64,000 bases of DNA, from the NCBI GenBank assembly GCA_033791545.1, contig JASJGL010000010.1, positions 1 to 64,000 of the forward strand, read 5' to 3'. The translations under genes and the position numbers were made by a program. Positions 8,191-16,548 of this stretch are shown one piece after another (position 1 is the stretch's first letter; every line of letters starts with the position of its first letter). Source of the stretch: Antarcticimicrobium sp033791545 (GTDB taxonomy: Bacteria; Pseudomonadota; Alphaproteobacteria; Rhodobacterales; Rhodobacteraceae). A model generated the notes under the pieces. It was not told the DNA's origin and ran no database searches. It worked only from the letters and a program-made list of their open reading frames with translations.

Positions 8191-8204
8191 TGCAAGATAA
8201 TGCT
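8191..8204 (-). promoter_or_regulatory. BoxR-like operator, benzoate-CoA ligase promoter (proximal)
   Basis: TGCA-AGATAA-TGCT on the + strand; AGCA-TTATCT-TGCA on the transcribed strand. Like the boxC site it encloses CATTAT, a plausible -10. About 107 bp before the ligase ATG. Confidence 0.62.
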
Positions 8205-8213
8205 AATATTATT

Positions 8214-8227
8214 GGCACTATTTTGCA
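8214..8227 (-). promoter_or_regulatory. BoxR-like operator, benzoate-CoA ligase promoter (distal)
   Basis: GGCA-CTATTT-TGCA, one mismatch from the TGCA-N6-TGCA consensus, 23 bp from the proximal site. The transcribed strand reads TTGTGC here, a possible -35. Confidence 0.58.
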
Positions 8228-8293
8228 CAATCCTTGCCGCAGTCAGATTTCGCAGGGGCCATGAGGCAACGGAGCAGCAGAGACGCGGCAACG

Positions 8294-8326
8294 AAAAAGG
8301 CCCGGCCCCAAACCGGGGACCGGGCC
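8294..8326 (-). terminator. Rho-independent terminator after the benzoate TRAP operon
   Basis: A GGCCCGG/CCGGGCC stem extended by CCCC/GGGG with one bulged base is followed on the minus-strand RNA by five uridines. It lies 25 bp after the dctM stop codon. Confidence 0.85.
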
Positions 8327-8350
8327 AATATTTATGTCGGTTTTCGCCCG

Positions 8351-9847
8351 TTATCGCAACAAAAACAGCGTGATAGATGGGAAGGCCACCAGAATGACCA
8401 CCCGGATAAGGTCGGACCCGACAAAGAACATCACCGCCTTGTAGGTGTCGACCATCCGCGTCTTGCGGTCCATCGCGTTGATGATGAACAAGTTCATCCC
8501 CACCGGCGGCGTGATCAGGCCAACCTCGACCACGATCAGCACCAGAATGCCAAACCAGATCGCCACATGCTCGGTCTCGATCCGGTTGGCCATGCCGCGC
8601 GTCATGCGGATGTCCAACGCCTTCATCTGATCGCGGGTCAGTTCGACGCCGCTGGCGATCGCATTCTTGATCTGCGCCAGCATATCCGCCGCCATGCCAT
8701 CCGGCACACCGTGCCTCAGCACCTCCATCGCCGCGTCGCCCTGCAATCCGGCCAGCGAAACCAGACCGAAATCCATCACACTGATCACCGGATAGAAGAT
8801 CGGGATCGTCAGCAGGATCATCGACAGGCTGTCCATCAGGCAGCCGAACACGAGGTAGAAGATCAGGATCAACGTCAACACCAGCCAAGGCGAGAACCCC
8901 TGGCTGACCACAAAGTCGGCCAGTTCTTGCGGCACCTGGGTCAACGCCAGGAAGCCGTTATAGAATCCCGCGCCCAGCACGATGAAAAAGATCATCGCAG
9001 TCGAGCGCGCGGTGACATAGAAACTGTCCACCAGCGTTACCCGGGTCAGCCCGCCATTGAGCAATGCAATCAGCCCGGTGCCCGCGGCCCCCACGGCCGC
9101 ACCCTCGGTCGGCGTGAACCAGCCCAGATAGATGCCGCCCACCACCAGCGCAAAGACCAGCAACACCGGCCAGACCTGCAGCAGCGCGGCGAACCGCTCC
9201 ACATAGGGCACACGCGGCCGGATGCCTGCCGATTCAGGATAGAGCCGGACATAGACCGAGATCGCGAGCACATAGCCCAGCGCCGCCAGCAAACCGGGAA
9301 TAAAGGCCGCGAGAAACAGCTTGGCGATGTTCTGCTCGGTCAGGATGGCATAGATCACCAGCACCACAGAGGGCGGGATCAGGATGCCCAGCGTGCCGCC
9401 AGCGGCCAGCGTCGCGGTCGAAAACCCGCCAGCATAGCCATATTGCTTCAGCTCGGGCAGCGCGACCCGGCCCATGGTGGCAGCGGTGGCCAGCGACGAC
9501 CCGCAGATCGCGCCGAACCCGGCACAGGCGCCGATCGCGGCCATGGCAACGCCACCCTTGCGATGCCCCAACCAGCCCTCGGCCGCCTTGAACAGCGCGT
9601 TCGACATGCCACCCAGCGTCGCGAAATGCCCCATCAACAGGAACATCGGCACGATGGTCAGCGAATAACTGGAAAAGGTCGTATAAGTTTCGCTTTTCAA
9701 CCGCGCAAAGGCGACCGTGGTGTCGCCGGTGACAATGATCAGTCCGACCAGCGCAACGACGAACATGGCCAGCCCGATCGGCACCCGCAGAAAGATAAGG
9801 ACCATCAGGGCAGGAAAGGACGCAATCCCGACTTCAAGCGTACTCAT
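8351..9847 (-). CDS. TRAP transporter large permease (DctM family)
   Basis: 498 residues, about 70 longer than a standard DctM. It is a polytopic inner-membrane protein of the ion transporter superfamily, with typical segments LRVPIGLAMFVVALVG, GSSLATAATMGRVALPE and the C-terminal GLITPPVGMNLFIINA. The excess length is a soluble insert of roughly 65 residues (around GDAAMEVLRHG to GMANRIETEH) between the predicted penultimate helices. ATG at 9847 overlaps the dctQ stop as ATGA; a longer in-frame start lies inside dctQ. With dctP and dctQ it forms a sodium- or proton-driven organic-anion importer; the shared operators suggest benzoate or a related aromatic acid. Confidence 0.88.
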   Translation of the reverse strand: MSTLEVGIASFPALMVLIFLRVPIGLAMFVVALVGLIIVTGDTTVAFARLKSETYTTFSSYSLTIVPMFLLMGHFATLGGMSNALFKAAEGWLGHRKGGVAMAAIGACAGFGAICGSSLATAATMGRVALPELKQYGYAGGFSTATLAAGGTLGILIPPSVVLVIYAILTEQNIAKLFLAAFIPGLLAALGYVLAISVYVRLYPESAGIRPRVPYVERFAALLQVWPVLLVFALVVGGIYLGWFTPTEGAAVGAAGTGLIALLNGGLTRVTLVDSFYVTARSTAMIFFIVLGAGFYNGFLALTQVPQELADFVVSQGFSPWLVLTLILIFYLVFGCLMDSLSMILLTIPIFYPVISVMDFGLVSLAGLQGDAAMEVLRHGVPDGMAADMLAQIKNAIASGVELTRDQMKALDIRMTRGMANRIETEHVAIWFGILVLIVVEVGLITPPVGMNLFIINAMDRKTRMVDTYKAVMFFVGSDLIRVVILVAFPSITLFLLR

Positions 9848-10428
9848 TGATCTGTCTCCACCCCGTCCCAGACGATTATGCGGCCGGTCAGGAATTCGGT
9901 CACCCGAACACTGGCCATGTAGGTTCCCACGATGGCTGACACCACGGCCCCGAACAGGCTGGCCGCATAGGCCCACCAGATCGGAAACTGCAACAGAAAG
10001 GAGGTCTCGCCATAGCCCTTTTTGGACAGCATCCCGTCGGCCAGTTTCCAGGCAATCAGGATCAGCACCAGCGCAAAGATCACTTCGGTCACCATGCGCA
10101 GGAAACGGTTGACCCCGCGTGGCAGGATATTGGCCACGATATCGACCGAGGCATGACCGGCAGTGATCTGACACAGCGGGATAAAGGCAAAGATGGCAAA
10201 GGCCACGCCGGCCTCGACCAGTTCGAAATCGCCATTGACCGGACCGACGCCAATGTCGATCAGCCAGTGCGCAAACCCGGGAATGATGCCCATAACGAAA
10301 TCGCTGTGCAGAAAGCCGTTCAGGCTCCGCCCCAGAATGGATACGCAGGTCAACAGGATCAGTGCAGACAGGACGATGCCGCCCAATATCGCCATGAACC
10401 TGGACAGAGCGGTGAACAATGCGTGCAT
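9844..10428 (-). CDS. TRAP transporter small permease (DctQ family)
   Basis: 194 residues with four predicted transmembrane helices: FMAILGGIVLSALILLTC, a segment around VEAGVAFAIFAFIPLC, LRMVTEVIFALVLILIAWKL and WAYAASLFGAVVSAIVG. The conserved small-subunit sequence GHASVDIVANILPR is present. It bridges the binding protein and DctM in the inner membrane. ATG at 10428 follows AAGGGGAAGGC; the upstream extension is rejected because it lacks a ribosome site. Separated from dctP by a strong RNA hairpin. Confidence 0.87.
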   Translation of the reverse strand: MHALFTALSRFMAILGGIVLSALILLTCVSILGRSLNGFLHSDFVMGIIPGFAHWLIDIGVGPVNGDFELVEAGVAFAIFAFIPLCQITAGHASVDIVANILPRGVNRFLRMVTEVIFALVLILIAWKLADGMLSKKGYGETSFLLQFPIWWAYAASLFGAVVSAIVGTYMASVRVTEFLTGRIIVWDGVETDQ

Positions 10429-10465
10429 GCCTTCCCCTTCGGCTTGCCAGTGGTCTGAATGAATG

Positions 10466-10495
10466 GGCCGCAGCGGCACCAAAACCGCTGCGGCC
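10466..10495 (-). other. Strong hairpin between dctP and dctQ
   Basis: GGCCGCAGCGG pairs perfectly with CCGCTGCGGCC (11 bp) around an 8-nt loop and has no uridine tract. In a TRAP operon this position commonly holds a stem-loop that protects the abundant dctP message from 3' decay. Confidence 0.7.
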
Positions 10496-10516
10496 GGATC
10501 ACGATACCGCCGAATG

Positions 10517-11560
10517 TTATTCGTACATCGGCGTGTATTTGGCGATCAAGGACTGCGCCTCGTCAAGCAGGGCCTGACCGTCGATGCCCTTGCTGTCCAT
10601 GTCCTTGAGCCACGCATCATAGATCGGCTGTGACGCGGCACGCCAAACGGCGGTTTGCTCTTCGTCCAGCGTGATGATGTTGTTGCCCATGTCCACGGCC
10701 ATCTGGCGCGCCGGACCATCGGAATCGGCTTGGGTGCCGCCCGCAAAGATCGAGAATTCCAACCCCGAATTGTCGTCGACCACCTTTTTCAGGTCATCGG
10801 GCAGGCTGTCATACTTTTCCTTGTTCATCGCCAGAACGAAGGTCAGAACATACAGCGCGTTGCCAGTAAACTCGGTATGGTTCTCGACCAACTCCGGCAC
10901 TTTCAGCGCGGTGGTCACCTCCCACGGGATGGTCGTACCGTCGATCACGCCCTTGGACAGACCCTCGGGAATGGCCGGAACCGGCATGCCCACCGGGGTA
11001 GCGCCCAGTTCGGTCAGCAGTGCATTGACCGAGCGCGAGCCGCCGCGGATCTTCATGCCCTGCAGGTCATCTGGGGTCTCGACCGGATCGGCCGAGTGGA
11101 TCAGGCCGGGGCCATGAACCCAGGTGCCCAGAATGTGCACGTCCTTGAAATCAGTGTCTTTCCAGTGCTCTTCGAACATTTCCCAATAGGCCCGCGAAGT
11201 GGCGCGCGCATTGGTCATGATGAAGGGCAGTTCGAACACTTCGGTGCCAGGGAACCGGCCGGGGGTATAGCCCACAACCGTCCAGACCACATCGGCAACG
11301 CCGTCGATCGCCTGGTCCAGCAGTTCAGGCGGCTTGCCGCCAAGCTGCATCGAGGGATACCGGTCAACCTTGATCCGACCGCCGGAGTCCTTCTCCACGT
11401 TGTCGGCCCAGACATCCAGAATCAGCTTCGGCACGTTTGCCTGCGCCGGCAGAAACTGGTGTAGCTTCAGCGTCACCTCTTGCGCCATCGCCGCACTCGC
11501 CATCAGCGCGGCAACGGCAACGCCGCCCACCAAGCCCAGAACACTTCTCCGTTTGGTCAT
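10517..11560 (-). CDS. TRAP transporter solute-binding protein (DctP family)
   Basis: 347 residues with a cleavable signal peptide (MTKRRSVLGLVGGVAVAALM, probable cleavage after AAMA-Q), so periplasmic. The DctP fold shows the conserved carboxylate-binding arginine in MKIRGGSRSVNALL, and VIDGTTIPWE in the second lobe. ATG at 11560 follows GGGAGGAA. The promoter directly upstream has two BoxR-like sites, tying the importer to box expression. Benzoate or another aromatic carboxylate is therefore the inferred ligand; the sequence alone does not prove it. Confidence 0.88.
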   Translation of the reverse strand: MTKRRSVLGLVGGVAVAALMASAAMAQEVTLKLHQFLPAQANVPKLILDVWADNVEKDSGGRIKVDRYPSMQLGGKPPELLDQAIDGVADVVWTVVGYTPGRFPGTEVFELPFIMTNARATSRAYWEMFEEHWKDTDFKDVHILGTWVHGPGLIHSADPVETPDDLQGMKIRGGSRSVNALLTELGATPVGMPVPAIPEGLSKGVIDGTTIPWEVTTALKVPELVENHTEFTGNALYVLTFVLAMNKEKYDSLPDDLKKVVDDNSGLEFSIFAGGTQADSDGPARQMAVDMGNNIITLDEEQTAVWRAASQPIYDAWLKDMDSKGIDGQALLDEAQSLIAKYTPMYE

Positions 11561-11586
11561 GTGATTCCTCCCTTTTGACCTTCTCT

Positions 11587-11600
11587 CGCAATATAATGCC
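11587..11600 (-). promoter_or_regulatory. BoxR-like operator, TRAP promoter (proximal)
   Basis: CGCA-ATATAA-TGCC on the + strand; GGCA-TTATAT-TGCG on the transcribed strand. It again encloses CATTAT as a possible -10, here 27 bp before the dctP ATG. Confidence 0.58.
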
Positions 11601-11615
11601 GCACTCCCGCGACAA

Positions 11616-11629
11616 TGCAATATATTGCC
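11616..11629 (-). promoter_or_regulatory. BoxR-like operator, TRAP promoter (distal)
   Basis: TGCA-ATATAT-TGCC, one mismatch from consensus, 29 bp from the proximal site. The transcribed-strand TTGCAT inside it could act as a -35. Confidence 0.58.
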
Positions 11630-11869
11630 TATTTTTTCGCCCTGTGCCTGCCTCCAACACGCGAAAGAATATTACTCCAGGGCCGACAGGCCCTCTCACC
11701 TTGTCTAATGTAACGAAAATCTCGTGCAAATCAGGTTTCCGGTAACGCCTATTCGAATTTGTTTGAGATCGCGAGTCTTTTTGCCCGCTTCTGGCGGTAC
11801 GATCACGCGACTGATCGCCTGAGTCCGACCCTATCACACTGGGCCAGCCAGCCCATCCCGCCAACAAGA
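11630..11869. other. Gene-free spacer between the TRAP promoter and the liv terminator
   Basis: The stretch separates the benzoate TRAP promoter from the convergent end of the liv operon. Open frames across it are short and lack ribosome sites. I see no RNA gene or repeat in it. Confidence 0.6.
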
Positions 11870-11896
11870 AAACCGGCGCGAAGACCGCGCCGGTTT
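11861..11896 (-). terminator. Rho-independent terminator of the liv operon
   Basis: AAACCGGCGCG pairs with CGCGCCGGTTT (11 bp, 5-nt loop). The minus-strand RNA continues with a U-rich tract (TTTTCTTGTT). It lies 28 bp past the livK stop. Confidence 0.87.
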
Positions 11897-11923
11897 GGTT
11901 GTCTTAGCCCGTTCGCGCCGGTG

Positions 11924-13084
11924 TCACTGGCGGCTGAGCAGCTTCCATTGGCCGTTCTCAACAACCGAGATCACAACCTCATCGGCACCCTGGTGATCGT
12001 CGGGACCATAGGTGATCTGGGCATCGGCCAGTTCATCCGCATAATCGAGCGTCTCCATCCCCTTGATGAAGCTCTCCTGCGTCAGATCAGGCCCCGCCGC
12101 TTCCAGCGCCCGGATCACCGTATCGGCTGCGGAATACCCCAGCATCGAGAACCCGCCAGCGTCCTCATTGTACTTGGCCTTATAGTCAGCCATGAACTTG
12201 GCCACCGCTGGCACATCGGCCCGCGAGTTCAGGTCGACCCAACCGGCCGCAGCATAGAGCCCGTCGGTCACGCCGCCGGGCACCGCTGCCACCACGCCCA
12301 GAAAGCCGGCCGAGGTGTTCAGGAACATCACGTCGGTCCAGCCCAGCTTCTTGGCAGTGCCAACCACCGTGATCGCCTGCCGCACCCCCAAAGCCAGCGT
12401 GATCAGATCGCAATCGGCGGCCTTCAGCTTGGTCAGAGAGCCGACGAAATCCAGCTCGTCAGGCTTGTGCGTGGTCTCCCCCGCAAAGGTCAACCCCAGC
12501 GTGCTGACGATATCTTTTGTGCTGTCGCCGATTTCCTTGCCGAAATCGGTGGGCAGATACATCGAACAGATGTTCTTGGCGCCCTTCTCGGCGGCAAGGT
12601 ATTTCACCCCCTCCTGCACCTGGTCCCAATAGCTGGAAAAGCCGACGAACTTGTTGTGCATCGGATCCTGCAACATGTCGCGCGCAGCCGTGAGCGGCCC
12701 GACATTCGGAATGCCCTTGGGATCAAGCAGCTTGAAGCCCGCCAGGTTCATCGGCGTGCCCAACGACAGCAGCATCCCGAACACCTTGTCGCGATTGAGC
12801 AGCTTGTTATAGCCCTGCATCGCGCGCGGAATCTGATAGCCGTTGTCCTCGACCACGAAGCGGATCATGCGGCCATGCACACCGCCCGCCGCGTTCGCTT
12901 CGTCAAAGCGCAGGTTGGCGCCGCGCACTGCCGGTACGCCCACGGCGGCAAAAATGCCGCTGAGGTCATTGACCGAACCGAACACCACCTCATTCTCGCT
13001 TACACCCTGGGTCTCGGCGCCGGCGCTGCCGGCAAGACCGGCGGCAAACGCCGCAGCGGCCAGGGCCTTTGTCAGTTTCTTCAT
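11924..13084 (-). CDS. ABC transporter substrate-binding protein (LivK-type, periplasmic)
   Basis: 386 residues with a signal peptide MKKLTKALAAAAFAAGLAG-SAGAE. The mature protein starts TQGVSENEVVFGSVNDLSGIF, typical of the type I periplasmic fold used for branched-chain amino acids and also for aromatic or amide ligands. A strong ribosome site (GGGAGGAGAATC) precedes the ATG. It is the last gene of livHMGF-acs-livK. With an acyl-CoA synthetase next door, an organic acid is as likely a ligand as an amino acid. Confidence 0.88.
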   Translation of the reverse strand: MKKLTKALAAAAFAAGLAGSAGAETQGVSENEVVFGSVNDLSGIFAAVGVPAVRGANLRFDEANAAGGVHGRMIRFVVEDNGYQIPRAMQGYNKLLNRDKVFGMLLSLGTPMNLAGFKLLDPKGIPNVGPLTAARDMLQDPMHNKFVGFSSYWDQVQEGVKYLAAEKGAKNICSMYLPTDFGKEIGDSTKDIVSTLGLTFAGETTHKPDELDFVGSLTKLKAADCDLITLALGVRQAITVVGTAKKLGWTDVMFLNTSAGFLGVVAAVPGGVTDGLYAAAGWVDLNSRADVPAVAKFMADYKAKYNEDAGGFSMLGYSAADTVIRALEAAGPDLTQESFIKGMETLDYADELADAQITYGPDDHQGADEVVISVVENGQWKLLSRQ

Positions 13085-13122
13085 GATTCTCCTCCCAAAG
13101 AATTGTACGTTTCACATCTTGT

Positions 13123-15003
13123 TCAGTACATCTCGTCGATCAGCGCCTTATGTTTCTTTTCCACCAAGCTGCGCTTGAGCTTCATGGTTGCGGTCAGCTC
13201 CTCGTCCTCTGCCGTCAGAAGCACGTTGATCAGGCGAAAATCCTTGATCTGCTCCACCCGCGCGAACTCCTTGTTGACTGCCTCGACCTCGCGGCCGATC
13301 AGGTCAATCACCTCCTGCGCGGCACAGAGAGATGCAAAATCACTGAACGGTATTTTCTGGTCCTGCGCAAACTTCTCGACGTTTTCCTGATCGATCATGA
13401 CCAGACAGCTGAGGTATTTGCGCCGGTCCCCGATCACCACCGCGTCCGAGATATAGTGGCTGAATTTCAGCCGGCTTTCGATCTCGGCAGGGGTGATGTT
13501 CTTGCCGCCCGCTGTAATTATGATGTCCTTGAGCCGCCCGGTGATGGTCAAAAAGCCGTCGCCATCGACGCGCCCGACATCGCCGGTGCGCAGCCAGCCG
13601 TCCTCGGTAAAGGTTTCGGCGGTCTTTTCATTGTTGCGCCAGTAGCCTTGGAAATTGTTGAGGCCAAAGGTCTGGATTTCGCCATCCTCGGCGATGCGCA
13701 CATGAAACCCCGGCACCGGCTTGCCCACGGTGCCAAGCTTGTTGTCACCGGGCAGGTTGACGGTGGCCAGCCCCGCGTTTTCGGTCATGCCATAGCCTTC
13801 GATCAGCTTTACCCCGATCGACCAGTACCATTTGATCAGCTCGGGCGAGATCGGCGCCGCGCCGGTCGCCCCGCGCCGCATCTTGTCCATGCCCAGCATC
13901 CGGCGCAGGTTGCGCAGCACCAGAAAGTCCCAAACCGTATAATATGCCGAAACCAAGGCTGGCGGCGTCTTTCTCGCCAACAGGTAATCGGCCCGCTTGG
14001 CCCCGGCCCTTTGCGCCAGATGAAACGCCAGACGCCCTGCCGGTGTGGCCTCCTGCGCCAGCACCAGCACCCGGGAATAGATCTTTTCCCACACCCGAGG
14101 CACGGCGGTGAAATGCGACGGAGAAACCTCCTGCAGGTTGTCGAACACGGTTTCCGGGCTTTCGGCGAAATTCACCGTCGCCCGCGCCGCCAGCGGGAAA
14201 TAGACCGACACATCCCGCTCCAGGATATGGCAAAGCGGCAAGAAACAAAGCTGTTGATCGGTGGGCAGCGTCGGCAGCGCATGCGCACCAGAAACCACGG
14301 CCCCGATGATGTTTTCCTGACTCAGCATCGCGCCCTTGGGCGCACCGGTGGTGCCCGAGGTATAGATCAACAGCCCGGTATCACCGGGTTGCACCTGTTC
14401 GATCTCAGCCTCGAAAAATCCCGGATTCTCGGCCTCGAACACGCGGCCGGTCTCGTACAGCTCATCCAGAAACACGCATTTGTCGTGGCGCAGGTCGTGC
14501 AGCCCCTCTTGCTCCAGAATGATGACCTTGAGCACCTGCGGCGCGAGGTCTTCGATCTCGAGAAACTTGTCGAGCTGCTCGTCGCCCTCGACGAACAGAA
14601 ACCGGCTGTCGGAATCGCGCAGGATATATTCAAGCTGGCTGGCCGAGTCAGTGGTATAGACCCCCGAGGCAATGCCGCCGACGCATTGGATGCCCATGTC
14701 GGCGTACAGCCATTCCTTGCGGTCTTCGGACAGGATCGAAACCACCTCGCCCCGCTTCAGCCCCAGCGCGCGCAGACCAAGCCCAAGCCATTTGGCGTGG
14801 TCCCAATAGTCGCGCCAGCTGTGCGATTGCCAGATGCCCAGGTCCTTTTCCCGGTGCGCGGTCTTGTTGCCCATCTCGGCACAGCGCCGGGCGAACAGTT
14901 TGACCACCGTGTCGCAGCCATCCACCAGCGCCGGGCGCGATCCCGGCACCGCGTTGAGCATGACGCCATTCACCTCGATCTGGTCGGTCGATTGCAGGTT
15001 CAT
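13123..15003 (-). CDS. Long-chain-type acyl-CoA synthetase (AMP-forming)
   Basis: 626 residues. The ATP loop YTSGTTGAPKGAMLS, the motif LIEGYGMTENAG and the hinge GDGFLTITGRLKDIIITAGGK (positions near 490-510) identify an AMP-forming ligase of the FadD/FAA type with the long-chain-like linker. It activates a carboxylic acid to its CoA thioester in the cytoplasm. ATG at 15003 has GGAGGTGAGG upstream and lies 4 bp after livF, so the earlier open start is rejected. Its location between livF and livK suggests it activates the imported acid. The substrate cannot be told from sequence. Confidence 0.88.
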   Translation of the reverse strand: MNLQSTDQIEVNGVMLNAVPGSRPALVDGCDTVVKLFARRCAEMGNKTAHREKDLGIWQSHSWRDYWDHAKWLGLGLRALGLKRGEVVSILSEDRKEWLYADMGIQCVGGIASGVYTTDSASQLEYILRDSDSRFLFVEGDEQLDKFLEIEDLAPQVLKVIILEQEGLHDLRHDKCVFLDELYETGRVFEAENPGFFEAEIEQVQPGDTGLLIYTSGTTGAPKGAMLSQENIIGAVVSGAHALPTLPTDQQLCFLPLCHILERDVSVYFPLAARATVNFAESPETVFDNLQEVSPSHFTAVPRVWEKIYSRVLVLAQEATPAGRLAFHLAQRAGAKRADYLLARKTPPALVSAYYTVWDFLVLRNLRRMLGMDKMRRGATGAAPISPELIKWYWSIGVKLIEGYGMTENAGLATVNLPGDNKLGTVGKPVPGFHVRIAEDGEIQTFGLNNFQGYWRNNEKTAETFTEDGWLRTGDVGRVDGDGFLTITGRLKDIIITAGGKNITPAEIESRLKFSHYISDAVVIGDRRKYLSCLVMIDQENVEKFAQDQKIPFSDFASLCAAQEVIDLIGREVEAVNKEFARVEQIKDFRLINVLLTAEDEELTATMKLKRSLVEKKHKALIDEMY

Positions 15004-15007
15004 CGCC

Positions 15008-15781
15008 TCACCTCCAGGTCTTCTTGCGTTTCCAGCGTCGCTCGCCGCGCTGGCTCTGTTCCTGATGGCCAAGGTAGAACGCCTGAATGTCCTCGCTCTC
15101 CATCAGGCGATCGGCGGTGCCTTCCATCACGATCCGGCCGATCTCCATCACATAGCCCACATCCGCCAGATCCAGCGCCACCCGCGCGTTCTGTTCGACC
15201 AGCATCATGGTCACATGTTCGTCGCTGTTCAGCCGCCGCAGGATGGCAAAGATCTCCTGCACCAAAAGCGGGGACAGCCCGAGGCTGGGCTCGTCCAGCA
15301 GCATGATCTTGGGCCGCCGCATCAGGCCCCGCCCGATCGCCAACATCTGTTGTTGCCCGCCCGAAAGCGTCCCGGCCTCTTGCGTGCGCCGCTCGGCGAG
15401 GATCGGAAAATAGTCGAACACCATCTGGCGGTCGCGCTCGATCTCGGCGCGGTCATTGCGGGTATAGGCACCAAGGCTCAGATTTTCGTCCACCGACAAC
15501 AGCGGGAACACCTCGCGCCCCTCGGGCACATGGACGATCCCGCGATTGACGATCTGATGCGGTTCCATCCCCTGAATCTCTTCGCCCTCGAACAGGATCT
15601 TGCCCTTTTCCGGCTCCATGATCCCCGAAATAGTCTTGAGCAGCGTGGACTTGCCCGCACCATTGGCGCCCAGCACGGTCACCACCTGCCCTTGCCCGAC
15701 CTTCAGGCTGACGCCCCGGATCGCCATGATCGGACCATAGAAGCTTTCCAGATTCTTGATTTCCAAAACGGTCTGCCCCAT
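15008..15781 (-). CDS. livF: ABC transporter ATPase LivF-type
   Basis: 257 residues. Walker A is GANGAGKST, the signature is LSGGQQQMLAIGRGLM and Walker B is IMLLDEPSLGLS. The N-terminal YGPIMAIRGVSLKV and the length fit LivF. The ATG at 15781 overlaps the livG stop (TGATG); an immediately preceding GTG is also possible. The C-terminal tail is unusually basic (RRWKRKKTWR). One of the two nucleotide-binding subunits of the importer. Confidence 0.9.
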   Translation of the reverse strand: MGQTVLEIKNLESFYGPIMAIRGVSLKVGQGQVVTVLGANGAGKSTLLKTISGIMEPEKGKILFEGEEIQGMEPHQIVNRGIVHVPEGREVFPLLSVDENLSLGAYTRNDRAEIERDRQMVFDYFPILAERRTQEAGTLSGGQQQMLAIGRGLMRRPKIMLLDEPSLGLSPLLVQEIFAILRRLNSDEHVTMMLVEQNARVALDLADVGYVMEIGRIVMEGTADRLMESEDIQAFYLGHQEQSQRGERRWKRKKTWR

Positions 15782-16548
15782 CACACCGCCCCCGTGCCGA
15801 GATAGGCCGCGATCACCGCCGGGTCTGCCTGCACCTCGGCCGGGGTTCCTTCGGCAAGCTTGGCACCGTCGGCCAGCGCCAGCACCCGATCGGACACGCC
15901 CGAGACCAGCCCCATGTCATGTTCCACCATCAGGACCGTGATCCCCATCTGTTTGCGGATGTCATCAATCCACCAGCGCATGTCCTGCGTTTCCTCGACC
16001 GACAGGCCAGAGGCCGGTTCGTCCAGCAGCAGCAGCCGGGGATCAGCGGCCAGCGCGCGGCCCAGTTCCACCACCTTGCGCACACCATATGGCAGGCCCG
16101 CGATCATCTTGTTGCGATAGGGCTGCAGATCGAGGAAATCGATCACCCGCTCCACCGCCTCGCGATGCACGTGCTCTTCGCGCCGGACCCGGGGGGTAAA
16201 GAGCAGTTCTTCGATCATGTTGCTTTTGCGGTGGCGGTGACGGCCCACCAGCAGGTTTTGCAAAACCGTGGCATGATCGAACAGTTCGATATTCTGGAAG
16301 GTGCGCGCGATCCCCAGATCAGCCACCGCATCGGCGTGACGATCCAACAGGTTTTCCCCATCGAAGCTGATGCTGCCCGAATAGGGATCGTAGAACCGGG
16401 AAATCAGGTTGAACACGGTGGATTTTCCCGCCCCGTTCGGACCCACAATGGCATAGACCTCGCCCTCTTCAACCGAAAAGCTCAGGTCGTTGACGGCCAC
16501 CACGCCGCCGAATTTCAGCGTGGCGTTCTTGATCTCCAGCAGGCTCAT
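15781..16548 (-). CDS. livG: ABC transporter ATPase LivG-type
   Basis: 255 residues. Walker A GPNGAGKST, the LivG-specific GIARTFQNIELF, and Walker B RLLLLDEPASGLSVEE are clear; the usual signature loop is degenerate (GLPYGVRKVVELGRAL), as in many LivG proteins. The ATG at 16548 overlaps the livM stop as ATGA. The frame stays open far upstream through livM, but that extension encodes no recognisable domain. It pairs with LivF on the LivHM channel. Confidence 0.9.
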   Translation of the reverse strand: MSLLEIKNATLKFGGVVAVNDLSFSVEEGEVYAIVGPNGAGKSTVFNLISRFYDPYSGSISFDGENLLDRHADAVADLGIARTFQNIELFDHATVLQNLLVGRHRHRKSNMIEELLFTPRVRREEHVHREAVERVIDFLDLQPYRNKMIAGLPYGVRKVVELGRALAADPRLLLLDEPASGLSVEETQDMRWWIDDIRKQMGITVLMVEHDMGLVSGVSDRVLALADGAKLAEGTPAEVQADPAVIAAYLGTGAV

